64,000 nucleotides of DNA from Neobacillus notoginsengisoli (GTDB taxonomy: Bacteria; Bacillota; Bacilli; Bacillales; Cytobacillaceae): positions 361,425-425,424 of the forward strand of contig NZ_QWEG01000002.1 in NCBI RefSeq assembly GCF_003515685.1. The letters are read 5' to 3'. This document shows positions 44,226 through 53,724 of this stretch, one piece after another. The translations under genes and the position numbers were made by a program. Numbering within the stretch: the stretch's first letter is position 1; every line of letters begins with the position of its first letter. The notes below the pieces were generated by a model. It was not told the DNA's origin, did no database searches, and saw only the letters and a list, made by a program, of their open reading frames with translations.

Positions 44226-45482
44226 TCAGTTTGTCTTCATGACGCCTATTGCCTTGTGCCCCCAAAGTACTTTTTCGACAATTTCTGATTTTTCCTTTTC
44301 GCATTCTACGATCAGAACGACCTCGGTTTGGGTCTTTTTGCGGAACCATTTCCTCCTCATAAAGATAAATGAAAGAACCAAACCCAGAACGCCTCCGAAG
44401 ACGAGTCCGATCAATGCCCAAATGATTGGGCCCCAAGTCCAAATAAACCCGTAAATGCTCCCTAGCAACATAAAGATGCACCCCAAAATAAACGCTAATT
44501 CATATTTACTAGTAGCTTCTATATGTGTATTTTTCACATCAGGTAAATCAGGCGAATTCTTATCCAAGGGAGCAACAAAAATATGTTCTTTTGAAATTCC
44601 GTTTTGCTCCAGGTCGCTGAGTGCAAGCTCCAAAAAAGCGCTATGCTGAAAGGATGAAATAAAATGCATGACGCGACTTCCTTTCCTTTTGTTCGGCATC
44701 CTAAATTCCTTAGGTTGGAAATTTCTTTTGAGATACCTGGATTGTTCAATCTTAAATAACGAATTAGTGAATAAAATGTCCGAATACGTGCTACTGACAG
44801 AGGTTAAAATAATAGATGGGAAATTTAAAAACCACTGGGGATCAATGACGGAACCCGCAAGTTCAGTTGCTCCTTCAAATGTCAGAAGGACAGCAGGCAG
44901 TACATTTGAGTGATAAACAGTAAGAACAAAGCATATCGTCACAAAAAAACCGGTCGGAAGTCTATTCGCATAAACAGCACCTAAACCGGGCGTAATAAAG
45001 GACCAAAACACCCCGTTCCAAGGCTTTCGATAATCAAGAAAATTCACTTCAAGCGCCCCAATTTTGAAAGGCTTGATCGGCGAATCATTACGATCTGCCA
45101 GTCGCGAGAACTTATTCAAATCAATCGCAGTCGAATAACTGTCCCACATCGTAAAAATGTAAATACCCATATAGAGGAAAAACCAGCGAGTGTCAATCAC
45201 CTCTGCCGCCAATTGGAAATCGCCAACCATCGAGTAAAAAATCGCTTCATTGACATGCGCCTTTACATTAATAAAAAACTCCCACGCCATAAGAAGCGCC
45301 CCGGAAAAATACTTGCACAAAGCCATATGCCCAGCACCCGGGAACGCAGCAGACCACCAAATAACCTGTAAGGGATTCCGTTCATAAATATAGTTGGTAA
45401 TGTACGGTGATGTATGGGCTCTGGGACGACGCACATTATTAGAATACAAGCTTCCCATCTCACCCACCCCATCTGCAGTCAT
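44226..45482 (-). CDS. Hypothetical multi-pass membrane protein with duplicated N-terminal motif
   Basis: 418 aa; an internal ATG at 45458 behind GGGGTGG is an alternative start. I do not recognise the family. Two related segments, WWSAAFPGAGHMALCKYFSG (near residue 42) and FWSFITPGLGAVYANRLPTG (near residue 160), share W..PG.G..Y...-like spacing as in TM2-type hairpins. A cytosolic stretch (~265-325) precedes two more helices (LAFILGCIFMLLGSIYGFIW) and a charged tail VVLIVECEKEKSEIVEKVLW. Tail fragments of the same gene occur at 27322, beside the same repeats. Confidence 0.75.
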   Translation of the reverse strand: MTADGVGEMGSLYSNNVRRPRAHTSPYITNYIYERNPLQVIWWSAAFPGAGHMALCKYFSGALLMAWEFFINVKAHVNEAIFYSMVGDFQLAAEVIDTRWFFLYMGIYIFTMWDSYSTAIDLNKFSRLADRNDSPIKPFKIGALEVNFLDYRKPWNGVFWSFITPGLGAVYANRLPTGFFVTICFVLTVYHSNVLPAVLLTFEGATELAGSVIDPQWFLNFPSIILTSVSSTYSDILFTNSLFKIEQSRYLKRNFQPKEFRMPNKRKGSRVMHFISSFQHSAFLELALSDLEQNGISKEHIFVAPLDKNSPDLPDVKNTHIEATSKYELAFILGCIFMLLGSIYGFIWTWGPIIWALIGLVFGGVLGLVLSFIFMRRKWFRKKTQTEVVLIVECEKEKSEIVEKVLWGHKAIGVMKTN

Positions 45483-45565
45483 ATGATTACGTATATAAAA
45501 CTCCCTATAACATTATCCCCCTAAATAAGTAAAAATATCCCATATATCATCCACCACCAAACACC

Positions 45566-45755
45566 CCAACCCCTCCTCGCAAAAGAAAAACCTTTCGTCC
45601 AGCTCTTTTCAACAGTTCCCCAAGGCTCCCGCCAACTCCGCAATCCTTCCGATTCTTAGCCGAATCCCCCGGGGAAGCAAAGGGAAGCAAAGGGAAGCAA
45701 AGGGACGGTTCTACTGCTTCATTCGACACCCGAATGAAGCGCTGGAACCGTCCCC
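45566..45755. repeat. Composite repeat: AT-rich block copy 6, 10-bp direct repeats and 55-bp palindrome copy 8
   Basis: 45566-45636 is the AT-rich block (CTCGCAAAAGAAAAACCTTT); 45672-45701 has three tandem copies of GGGAAGCAAA; 45701-45755 is the palindrome. The 10-bp repeats arise from the flank (GAAGCA) seen before other palindrome copies. Confidence 0.82.
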
Positions 45756-45766
45756 CTGCTTCACTT

Positions 45767-45800
45767 CAAAAAAACCACCCATCTTCAAGATAAGAGATGG
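45767..45800 (-). terminator. Terminator after manA
   Basis: On the minus strand CCATCT pairs with AGATGG and is followed by GTGG and TTTTTTT. Confidence 0.7.
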
Positions 45801-45812
45801 ATGACTGCTGGT

Positions 45813-46757
45813 TTACATATGAGATACAATGGCTTCCGCGTTGCCGGTAAGGTTGAATTGACCGAAGTCAGCAGGGAGTAAAAGATGATCTCCCTTTTTA
45901 AACGAATATTCCCGGCCGTCATGGGTGAGTGTCCCCTTACCGTCAATTACACTGACAAGCTGGAATGGCTGTGACTGCACGAGGCCTGCTGTTCCGTCAA
46001 GTAACCATTTTTGGACGGTGAAATAATCAGATTGAACGTAAGTCGTTATTTCCATATCGCCTTTCTTTTCTGTACGATACTTCAGCTCCGGCTCGACCTC
46101 GGGCACAGTTGTAACGGCAATCGATTGTTCAATGTGGAGTTCCCGAAGGTTGCCCGCGCTGTCCCGGCGGTCATAATCATAAACGCGGTAAGTCGTGTCG
46201 GAGTTTTGCTGGGTTTCCAAAATCACGATGCCTGTACCGATTGCATGGATTGTTCCACTTGGGACATAGAAGAAATCGCCGGCCTTGACCGGTATGCGGC
46301 GGAGCAAGTCCTCCCACTTTCCTTCCTCAATCATTTGCGCCAATTCTTCACGGGTCTTGGCATTATGGCCATACACTATTTCAGCCCCGTCTTTACAGTC
46401 AATGATGTACCAACACTCAGTCTTTCCCAAATCCTCCTCATGCCGTTTCGCATACTCATCGTCCGGATGCACTTGGACAGACAAATCTTGATCAGCATCA
46501 ATAATTTTCGTCAGCAGTGGAAAACGGTCGCCCTCAACATGCCCAAACAGCTCGCGATGCTCGTCCCAAAGCTGTCCCAATGTCAACCCTTTCAACTCGC
46601 CAGTGGCAACGACACTTTGCCCATTGCTGTGTGCCGCAAATGCCCAACACTCTCCTGTCTGACTGGAAGGGATTTCATAGCCGAACGATTTCAGCCTCTC
46701 TCCGCCCCAAATCCGCTCTTTGAAAACCGGCTTAAAAAACAAAGGTTCACGAATCAT
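45813..46757 (-). CDS. manA: Mannose-6-phosphate isomerase, class I
   Basis: 314-aa cupin-fold zinc enzyme that interconverts mannose 6-phosphate and fructose 6-phosphate. Zinc ligands are in LSVQVHPDDEYA (His, with nearby Gln), GKTECWYI (Glu) and VPSGTIHAIG (His). AGGAGG precedes the ATG. It is in the mannose-use neighbourhood with a ROK kinase and a GH92 mannosidase, which fits conversion of released mannose to fructose 6-phosphate. Confidence 0.95.
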   Translation of the reverse strand: MIREPLFFKPVFKERIWGGERLKSFGYEIPSSQTGECWAFAAHSNGQSVVATGELKGLTLGQLWDEHRELFGHVEGDRFPLLTKIIDADQDLSVQVHPDDEYAKRHEEDLGKTECWYIIDCKDGAEIVYGHNAKTREELAQMIEEGKWEDLLRRIPVKAGDFFYVPSGTIHAIGTGIVILETQQNSDTTYRVYDYDRRDSAGNLRELHIEQSIAVTTVPEVEPELKYRTEKKGDMEITTYVQSDYFTVQKWLLDGTAGLVQSQPFQLVSVIDGKGTLTHDGREYSFKKGDHLLLPADFGQFNLTGNAEAIVSHM

Positions 46758-46852
46758 TTGTCATCCTCCTGGAATTTACTCTCTATCATCTTAGCCTATT
46801 AATGGAAAACGTACCACGAGCATAGGATTAAACCTTTTTACCCAGTTGTGAA

Positions 46853-46885
46853 AAAGGAAGCAGCGGTAGATTCGCTACTTCCTTT
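46853..46885 (-). terminator. Terminator after the ROK kinase gene
   Basis: AAAGGAAGCAGCG and CGCTACTTCCTTT form a stem with one mismatch; T run TTTTTC follows on the minus strand. Confidence 0.75.
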
Positions 46886-46946
46886 ATTGCTAACTTGTCC
46901 GAACACAACGGGATACTTTAATATGAGAATGCATGGTTGTTAGTTT

Positions 46947-47816
46947 TTAGCGGCTGCCTTCCAAAGTGGCTTGATGCGCCAGCATAAGCGCCCCTGTAAT
47001 TCCGGCATCATTTCCCAACCCAGGACTTACAATATAGCTCGAAAGGTCCGGCAGTGAAACATAATCACGAAGAAGCTTAGGTAAATAGTGATAAATAGAG
47101 GAAAATACTTGCTTCTGATTCATCACTCCCCCTCCAAGAATAATCCTCTTTGGAGACAGGATTAAAATGTACTGCATGAGCGCCTGAGCCAAATAATAGC
47201 CTTCCAACTCCCAAACTTCCGCACGATCTACAAGATCCAGCCCTCTTGCACCCCAGCGTTCTTCAATTGCAGGACCAGCAGCAAGCCCCTCTAAACAGTC
47301 AGAATGATAAGGGCACTTCCCTTTGTACTCATCATCCGGATGGCGTCGGACAAGAATATGCCCCATTTCCGGATGGGACCAACCTTCAAGAATCTGCCCC
47401 TTTACAATGGCACCCGCACCAATTCCCGTACCAACTGTAATATACAAACAACTGTCCAGTCCTTTCGCCGCACCAAAGGTTACCTCCCCCAGTGCTGCAG
47501 CATTTACATCCGTGTTGAAGCCAATAGGAACCGATAGGGCCTCCCTCATGGCCTGGACAAAGGGATAATACTTCCAAGCAGTTTTTGGTGTAGAAGTTAT
47601 GTAACCATAGGTTGAACTTTCCCGATTCACATCTATCGGGCCGAATGAACCAATACCAACCGCCTTTACGGAGTATTGCTTGAAGAATTCAATTACTTTT
47701 GCCATCGTTTCTTCTGGGAAAGTCGTTGGAATTTGAATTCGATCCGTCATCCTGCCAGTTTCATCACCAACAGCACAAACAAACTTTGTCCCGCCAGCCT
47801 CAATCGCTCCTAACAT
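46947..47816 (-). CDS. ROK family sugar kinase (fructokinase/mannokinase type)
   Basis: 289 aa from ATG 47816 after GGGAGGGAG; a longer frame to 47861 lacks an RBS. ATP motif IEAGGTKFVCAVGD, sugar-binding NTDVNAAALGE, GHILVRRHPDD with His and the zinc finger GKCPYHSDCLEGLAAGPAIE of ROK enzymes. Close Bacillus relatives (GmuE) phosphorylate fructose and also mannose. Next to manA it would turn mannose into mannose 6-phosphate, or fructose into fructose 6-phosphate. Confidence 0.9.
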   Translation of the reverse strand: MLGAIEAGGTKFVCAVGDETGRMTDRIQIPTTFPEETMAKVIEFFKQYSVKAVGIGSFGPIDVNRESSTYGYITSTPKTAWKYYPFVQAMREALSVPIGFNTDVNAAALGEVTFGAAKGLDSCLYITVGTGIGAGAIVKGQILEGWSHPEMGHILVRRHPDDEYKGKCPYHSDCLEGLAAGPAIEERWGARGLDLVDRAEVWELEGYYLAQALMQYILILSPKRIILGGGVMNQKQVFSSIYHYLPKLLRDYVSLPDLSSYIVSPGLGNDAGITGALMLAHQATLEGSR

Positions 47817-47966
47817 ATAACTCCCTCCCACTAAGGGTATTTTAATAGTTAATTCTATCATGCAGCATATATTCAGGATATCATTGACAGATAGAAAAAG
47901 CCTTAAAACCGTATCTTCATCGCAAAATCCGAAGTAGGAATCACATCCAAAAGCTGTACAAACAAG

Positions 47967-48013
47967 AGGGCTGCCAAAGGTCAGTTTCCCGACTTTTTGG
48001 ACAGCCCCTTTTT
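47967..48013. terminator. Hairpin downstream of the GH92 gene
   Basis: GGGCTG and CAGCCC with inner CCAAA/TTTGG form a long stem ending in CTTTTT on the plus strand; on the minus strand the T-rich tail is weak. It may end GH92 transcripts that pass the MITE-like repeat. Confidence 0.5.
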
Positions 48014-48062
48014 CACCAATACAGGTTGAACTTAATTTTTACACAAATTAGCCAAGGAAACA

Positions 48063-48196
48063 GGTTGATTGAAGCGGAAGGCACGAAGACTCCTGCGGGA
48101 TGAAGCGGCAAGGTGGAGACCCCACAGGCGCCATAGCGCCGAGGAGACTCCACTGACGCCCCGCGGAAAGCGAAGTGCCTGAAGCGCAAATCAACC
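48063..48196. repeat. MITE-like repeat, copy 2
   Basis: 134-bp element with perfect ends GGTTGATT (48063-48070) and AATCAACC (48189-48196), inverted relative to copies 1 and 3. It lies between GH92 and the ROK kinase gene. Confidence 0.88.
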
Positions 48197-48241
48197 AAGA
48201 TTCACCTAGAAAAGAAAATCTCTAGTTCAACCCTATATAGA

Positions 48242-51200
48242 TTAATTAATTTTGTTGGTGGTATATAGTTGTTTTATTTGTTCCGGTGTGAGGGCTTGTT
48301 TATAGATTTTCACCTCATCAACCAATCCATTGACTTGCAGGCCACTCGGTCCCCAAGGTGCTCCTCCGATGATGAGAGGATTGTTATTTGGAGCAAGTGG
48401 ATTTGGCCCGGCCGGGATGTTCACGACCTCTTCTCCATTAATGTAGCCGGCCAGTTTTCCGTTTTGTTTCCAAGTCAGCACCAAATGGGTCCATTGGTTG
48501 GCAGAAATGGCGCCCCGATTAAAACTGAACCTGCTGCCGCTAGTATCCCACGCTTCTGGGTACAGCCCGCCCTGCACGCCAAGGACAAAGCCGTTGCCGA
48601 TGGTTGTTTTTCCAATTAGTTTTTGGTCGGCGCTTGGGTTTGCAAGATTGACCCATAGCCCGATCGTAAATTCATCATCGCCGTTTAACAAAGCAGAGGT
48701 TGGAATCTCCACATAACCGCCGTTCAAACGAAGCGCGTTTCCAAATTTCCCGGCCGCAAAGGAGGCGTTTCCTTTCAAAGCTCCATTATGTCCATATGGC
48801 GTAGCATCGGTTGCAACGGTACCACTGCTTTCATCGAAACTGAGCGATAAAACTGGTCCGGGATGGAGAGCCTTTACGACTCCAGTTAATTCATTGATTT
48901 TAATAGGATGCAAACCAAGCGGTACATTCGGGACCGTAAAGCTGACCGTCGTACGTTCACCCGCTTCCAGTGTAACGGACTTTGATTCTTTTAATGAGCC
49001 TTCATAATAAAAATCAATCGTTTTGTCGCCGGCTAAAAGCCCGATATTTTCAACATGTGCCGAGACGACTGCATCCCCACCCGGCTCAACGGCAGGGGCG
49101 GATAATCCTGATACTTCAAAAATAGGAACTTGATTCACTTCGTCTTTATTTTTCCATTGTCCTTTGCCAAGATTGCCGTTGATTAATCTCGCCACAGAGT
49201 AGCGAAGTGCGCTAACCTCCGCTGCCAGCACCTTTCTTGCTTCCAAACTGCTGTTCTCTGGATTGCTGTTAATAAATTTCAGCAGATCTTCTAGCTTCTT
49301 AGCGGATTGCGTAAAGTCTTCCTTGGCAAAATGGTCCTCAGCCTGAGTAAACTTGGCATTGAACTGAGTGGCGAGCGCGCCCTTCACATCCCCGGAGGCA
49401 AGATATTTCTCATATTGCTTTCTCACCTCGGCAAACTGCCCGGCGATCTTGTCATAACCAAGTAATTCGATTTCGGCAAAAGTGGTCGAGGCATCGCCGC
49501 CATTGCCGGTCACCCGCAGCCGGTAGAAAACATAGTCGCCCGGGTTTTGAATCGCAAATGGTTTTGTAAAGGTACGCCATTTAAAGCTGACATCCGAGCG
49601 TTTGTCGAGAACGGTCCATTCCTTGCCATCGTTTGAACCGATCAACTCCCAGCTCTTTGGATCCTGGGCTTGATTGTCACCGGAGGTAATCGTGTACATG
49701 ACTGCCCTCTTAGGCCCATTATCAAATTTGTATTGGACCCAAGGCTGCGCTCCTGCGAGCGTAAGCTTCGTCGTTGAATCATTATCAAACAGCAGGCTGG
49801 CCACGCCTTGATCGCTATGCGACGATTTGCCGCTGCCTGTTATAGCCAAATCCTTTAACGGATCCGGGAGTAATGATGAGCCATCTGTTGAATGGTCCGT
49901 AATGGAAGTAGGCAGCGCCTCCTCGCCTGTTCCCCATTTGGACGGCTTGGAACCCATCTCAAATTCCAGGACAGCTCCTTCGGCCAACAGCTCGTGGGCA
50001 ATTGTTGTCTTGTTGTAAGCTTTGCCATTCACTTTCAGGCTTTGCACATACTTATTTTGTTTACTTACCTTTGGCGCTTTAATGACGAGATCCTTTCCGT
50101 TTTCCAAATGAATCGTCATTTTTTTGAAGAAAGGCGCGCCAATCGCATATTCCGGCAGCCCCATTTGCAATGGATAAAAACCTGCCGCGCTCAAAATATA
50201 CCACGCCGACATTTCCCCATTGTCTTCGTCGCCGGCATAGCCTTGGCCGATTTCACTTCCGATATAAAGGCGGGAAAGAATTTCACTCACCTTTTCCTGA
50301 GTTTTCCATGGCTGGCCGACATAGTTATACATATACGGAATATGGTGGGACGGCTGGTTGCTATGTCCGTACATGCCCATCCTGACGTCTCTGGCCTCTT
50401 TCATTTCATGGATGATGCCGCCGTAACCGCCCGGATGCAAGGCTGTTTCCGGTGTACTGAAAAATTCATCCAATTTCTTCGCTAGTTGGTCTCTTCCGCC
50501 ATACAGATTGGCCAAGCCCTGGCCATCGTGTGGCACATGGAAGGCCATATTCCAGGCATTTGTTTCTGTAAAGTCTTGACCCCAATTTCTCGGATCAAAA
50601 TCTTTGGCCGCATACCGCCAAGTCCCGTCAGGATTACGGCCCGCAAAGAACTCTACTTCTTTGTTAAACATTTCGACGTAATTTTGCGATCGGGCTATAT
50701 AATACTCATAATCGGTTTTATACTGTTCGTATTTCGGATCATTTTTGTCTGTTTTTTCAAGCAGCGCTTTTGCGATATTGGCAATGCCAAAATCATTGAT
50801 ATAGCCGTCAAGCGCCCAGGACAATCCTTCGCCGGTGGACGTGCTTGTGTAGCCATTGAAGATAGATGTGGACAGACCCTTGCGTCCGACGCTTTGATCC
50901 CTGCTGTATACTGCCGCATTTTTCAGTGCGGACTCATAAAATGCATCGACATCAAAGTTCTTGATGCCTTTCAGATAGGCATCGGCAAAAGCTACATCCG
51001 AGCTCGTCCCGACCATCAAGTTGGCATAGCCCGGGGATGACCATCTCGACACCCAGCCGCCGTCCCGGTATTGCTGGACAAATCCGTCAATCATTTCCCC
51101 TGCTTGAGTTGGCGTTAATAAGGCGTAAGCCGGCCAGGTGGTCCGGTACGTATCCCAGAATCCATTGTTTACATACGGCTTTCCTTCAACAATTTTCGCT

Positions 51201-53362
51201 CCCGTTACTGTCGCTGTATTTTGCCCAGTTGCCGGGGAGAATGGGCTTGCGTATTTGTACACAGGATTTTCCTCTGTGCCCGTATTTTCGTACGCAATAT
51301 TCGGGTACAGGAAGAGCCGGTACAGATTGGAGTACAACGTGACAAGCTGGTCCTCGTTTGCCCCCTCCACTTCAATAATCCCGAGCTTTTCATTCCAAAG
51401 CTGTTTTGCCCGTTCTTTGATGCTGTCAAACGTATCGGAAGCCTTTATATCCTGCTCCAGGTTTTTCTTTGCCTGTTCCACACTCAACAAAGAGGTGGCC
51501 ATTTTCATGGTTACGGTTTTGTCCGCCCCGGACGTGTCAAATTGAACATACCCGGTCACATTGTTTCTTCCTTCACCGGTCAGCCTTTCACTTGCGGCAA
51601 TCGGTTTGTCAAAAGTGGCGTAGACAAACATTCTCGTCGCACCGGTGGACAGCCCGCTCTTCACATCTGAATAGCCTGATATAGCATTATTCGCTACATC
51701 AATGGTTAATCCGCCGCTATTGTTGACGTTGTCAAAAATCAAACTGGAGGCATTGCCGGTAAACGTAAATTTAAACATCGCTGCCCGGTTGGTCGGCGTC
51801 ATTTCGGTTTGAATGCCGTTTTCAAATGTAACGCCGTAATAATGAGGCTTGGCAATTTCATTTTCATGCTTAAAAGGAAGCGCCCTTGCTGAACGGTTGG
51901 CACTTGGTTTGGCTTGAGCCGACGGCATGACTTGGAATGTCTGCCGGTCGCCCATCCACGGACTTGTTTCATGGCTTAGAGAGAAGGCCTGCAAGACCGG
52001 AAGATTATCGGCGTTATTGCTCTGCTGGTAGCTGTACAGCCAGCTGGTTGAACCGGCATTCGTCATCGGCGTCCAGAAGTTGAACCCGTGTGGGACCGCT
52101 ACTGCCGGGAAGTTATTACCACGTGAAAATGTGCCATTTGAGTTCGTTCCTCTTAAAATATTGACATAGTCAACCGGGCTGGCATATGTCTGTTTGACAG
52201 GGTTGGCAATGATGTGAATATCATCAATGCTTCCTTTAAAAACGCCCGGGCCGTTCGGATTATGATAGGCGACGAGGATGCGGTCAATTGTTTTGCCTTC
52301 AGCAGCTTGTCCGATGTTAGCCTCTTTATAGTTCCACTGATTGGCATAAAGGGTTTTCGATTCGCCTTGCGCCTTCGGATTTACGAGCACGTCATGCTGA
52401 TCGTACGCTTTAAGTTCGCTCAAATAGGTGCCGTCCGTAAAAGCCAGATCAATTGAAACGTACGTACTGGAGTAATCCAGCTCATTTTTATCCATAAACT
52501 GCGGATGAATGAAATAGGAAAGCTGCATGTCGGGCGTTACCTTAATGTCGACATCATAAAGCTTGTTGTAGGCATAGCCTTCGCCTTTGGCTTCATGCCG
52601 GCCTTCATAGATGAGGGACTGGGTGCCCGTCCAGCCGGCCCTGGTTTTCCCGGTGTAGCTGCTTGTCGGGCCATCTCCGACAAATGCTTTCATGTCTGAG
52701 GGCGGCGGCGCTGGGACATCAATCCCGTTAGACAACGCCACTTCCGCCAATTGCGTCAGCCCGTCACCGTTATTTTTTGTAATCGTTACGCGGTAATGCA
52801 AATACTTGTCCTTATTTTCAAACTCATAAAGCTTACGTTCAAAACGGCTGGCAAATTTTTGGCCGGAACGTTTGTCCAGTTCGACCCAGTTGACCCCATC
52901 ATTTGACCCGGAAAGCGTCCAATCTTGCGGATCGCGTCCTGGTGCATCATTTGCCGAGGTAAGCGCATATTTGACGATATTCTCAGATTCTGCAAAAGAA
53001 AATTGGAGCCAGGCGGTCGTTTGAAACGCCAGCCATTTTGTTTGCGGGTTTTGGTCAATTAACATGGATTCTACTTCATTTGGGGGATTGTTGACACTTG
53101 CAGTCACTTTAATTACCTTGTCGGTGATATCCCCTTGAATCGTATCGTAAGGAATTTCTCCGATCACCCCGGAGGTTTTCTTGTTGCCGTTTTGGTCTGT
53201 TTCTGAGGTGTTTTGCCAGGTTGGCTGTGGGTCATTCTTTTCAAAGGAAGTCATGAAGCTGCTTGTTGCTGCGGCAGCTTTAGTCTCAGATGCAGGAATC
53301 GGAGATGCGGGAAACATGGACAATAATAAAACGGTACAAAGCAAAGATGATAGCCTTTTCAT
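48242..53362 (-). CDS. Secreted multidomain GH92 alpha-mannosidase
   Basis: 1706-aa exo-alpha-mannosidase precursor; ATG follows GGGAGG. Signal peptide ~1-27. A discoidin/CBM32-like domain (~80-212; WLAFQTTAWLQFSF) precedes the GH92 beta-sandwich and (alpha/alpha)6 catalytic region (~215-1140). There YVNILRGTNSNGTFSRGNNF, GFWDTYRTTWPAYALLTP and GYAGDEDNGEMSAWYILSAA carry the calcium and acid residues. A second discoidin domain (~1165-1315), a helical linker, a CARDB-like domain and a C-terminal LamG/concanavalin-type domain (~1520-1700) follow. GH92 enzymes release mannose from mannans and N-glycans. There is no LPXTG or SLH anchor, so it is probably free or held by its binding domains. A cre box lies upstream. 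Confidence 0.93.
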   Translation of the reverse strand: MKRLSSLLCTVLLLSMFPASPIPASETKAAAATSSFMTSFEKNDPQPTWQNTSETDQNGNKKTSGVIGEIPYDTIQGDITDKVIKVTASVNNPPNEVESMLIDQNPQTKWLAFQTTAWLQFSFAESENIVKYALTSANDAPGRDPQDWTLSGSNDGVNWVELDKRSGQKFASRFERKLYEFENKDKYLHYRVTITKNNGDGLTQLAEVALSNGIDVPAPPPSDMKAFVGDGPTSSYTGKTRAGWTGTQSLIYEGRHEAKGEGYAYNKLYDVDIKVTPDMQLSYFIHPQFMDKNELDYSSTYVSIDLAFTDGTYLSELKAYDQHDVLVNPKAQGESKTLYANQWNYKEANIGQAAEGKTIDRILVAYHNPNGPGVFKGSIDDIHIIANPVKQTYASPVDYVNILRGTNSNGTFSRGNNFPAVAVPHGFNFWTPMTNAGSTSWLYSYQQSNNADNLPVLQAFSLSHETSPWMGDRQTFQVMPSAQAKPSANRSARALPFKHENEIAKPHYYGVTFENGIQTEMTPTNRAAMFKFTFTGNASSLIFDNVNNSGGLTIDVANNAISGYSDVKSGLSTGATRMFVYATFDKPIAASERLTGEGRNNVTGYVQFDTSGADKTVTMKMATSLLSVEQAKKNLEQDIKASDTFDSIKERAKQLWNEKLGIIEVEGANEDQLVTLYSNLYRLFLYPNIAYENTGTEENPVYKYASPFSPATGQNTATVTGAKIVEGKPYVNNGFWDTYRTTWPAYALLTPTQAGEMIDGFVQQYRDGGWVSRWSSPGYANLMVGTSSDVAFADAYLKGIKNFDVDAFYESALKNAAVYSRDQSVGRKGLSTSIFNGYTSTSTGEGLSWALDGYINDFGIANIAKALLEKTDKNDPKYEQYKTDYEYYIARSQNYVEMFNKEVEFFAGRNPDGTWRYAAKDFDPRNWGQDFTETNAWNMAFHVPHDGQGLANLYGGRDQLAKKLDEFFSTPETALHPGGYGGIIHEMKEARDVRMGMYGHSNQPSHHIPYMYNYVGQPWKTQEKVSEILSRLYIGSEIGQGYAGDEDNGEMSAWYILSAAGFYPLQMGLPEYAIGAPFFKKMTIHLENGKDLVIKAPKVSKQNKYVQSLKVNGKAYNKTTIAHELLAEGAVLEFEMGSKPSKWGTGEEALPTSITDHSTDGSSLLPDPLKDLAITGSGKSSHSDQGVASLLFDNDSTTKLTLAGAQPWVQYKFDNGPKRAVMYTITSGDNQAQDPKSWELIGSNDGKEWTVLDKRSDVSFKWRTFTKPFAIQNPGDYVFYRLRVTGNGGDASTTFAEIELLGYDKIAGQFAEVRKQYEKYLASGDVKGALATQFNAKFTQAEDHFAKEDFTQSAKKLEDLLKFINSNPENSSLEARKVLAAEVSALRYSVARLINGNLGKGQWKNKDEVNQVPIFEVSGLSAPAVEPGGDAVVSAHVENIGLLAGDKTIDFYYEGSLKESKSVTLEAGERTTVSFTVPNVPLGLHPIKINELTGVVKALHPGPVLSLSFDESSGTVATDATPYGHNGALKGNASFAAGKFGNALRLNGGYVEIPTSALLNGDDEFTIGLWVNLANPSADQKLIGKTTIGNGFVLGVQGGLYPEAWDTSGSRFSFNRGAISANQWTHLVLTWKQNGKLAGYINGEEVVNIPAGPNPLAPNNNPLIIGGAPWGPSGLQVNGLVDEVKIYKQALTPEQIKQLYTTNKIN

Positions 53363-53474
53363 TTGGAACCTCCCTGTCTATAATTCATAATTTTCTGAAC
53401 AGTGCATCCAAAAAAAAATAAAACAACCAGCTCTGTATCATCTCCCTTCTTTAATAAAACCATTCCCTCCTTTA

Positions 53475-53488
53475 TGAAAGCGTTTACT
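53475..53488. promoter_or_regulatory. cre site upstream of the GH92 gene
   Basis: TGAAAGCGTTTACT fits the CcpA catabolite-responsive element consensus and lies 113 nt before the GH92 start in the divergent region (53363-53724), so it could control GH92 and also the two-component genes. No second regulator site was identified. Confidence 0.65.
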
Positions 53489-53724
53489 AACAATCATTAT
53501 TGTAACACGTAAACAACCCCCACAAATCTGGATTTTCTTATCATTATCTGGACATTTTTGCGAAAAGCACGGTGCCTTTCTGGCCCGTCACCTTTTTCTG
53601 TTGGCAAAATGGGCCAAGGCAAACAAGGGACAGGTTCTTCCCAGTTAAAGGATTTCGGGTTATGCTTAGTATGGCATGAAAGCGGTTTATCCGGGTAATT
53701 TAGACTGCTAGAGGAGGGGCTGCC

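Noticed and set aside
49827..51684. Several plus-strand frames of 60-197 codons inside the GH92 gene
   Set aside because: All are antisense shadows of a continuous 1706-codon gene with clear domains.
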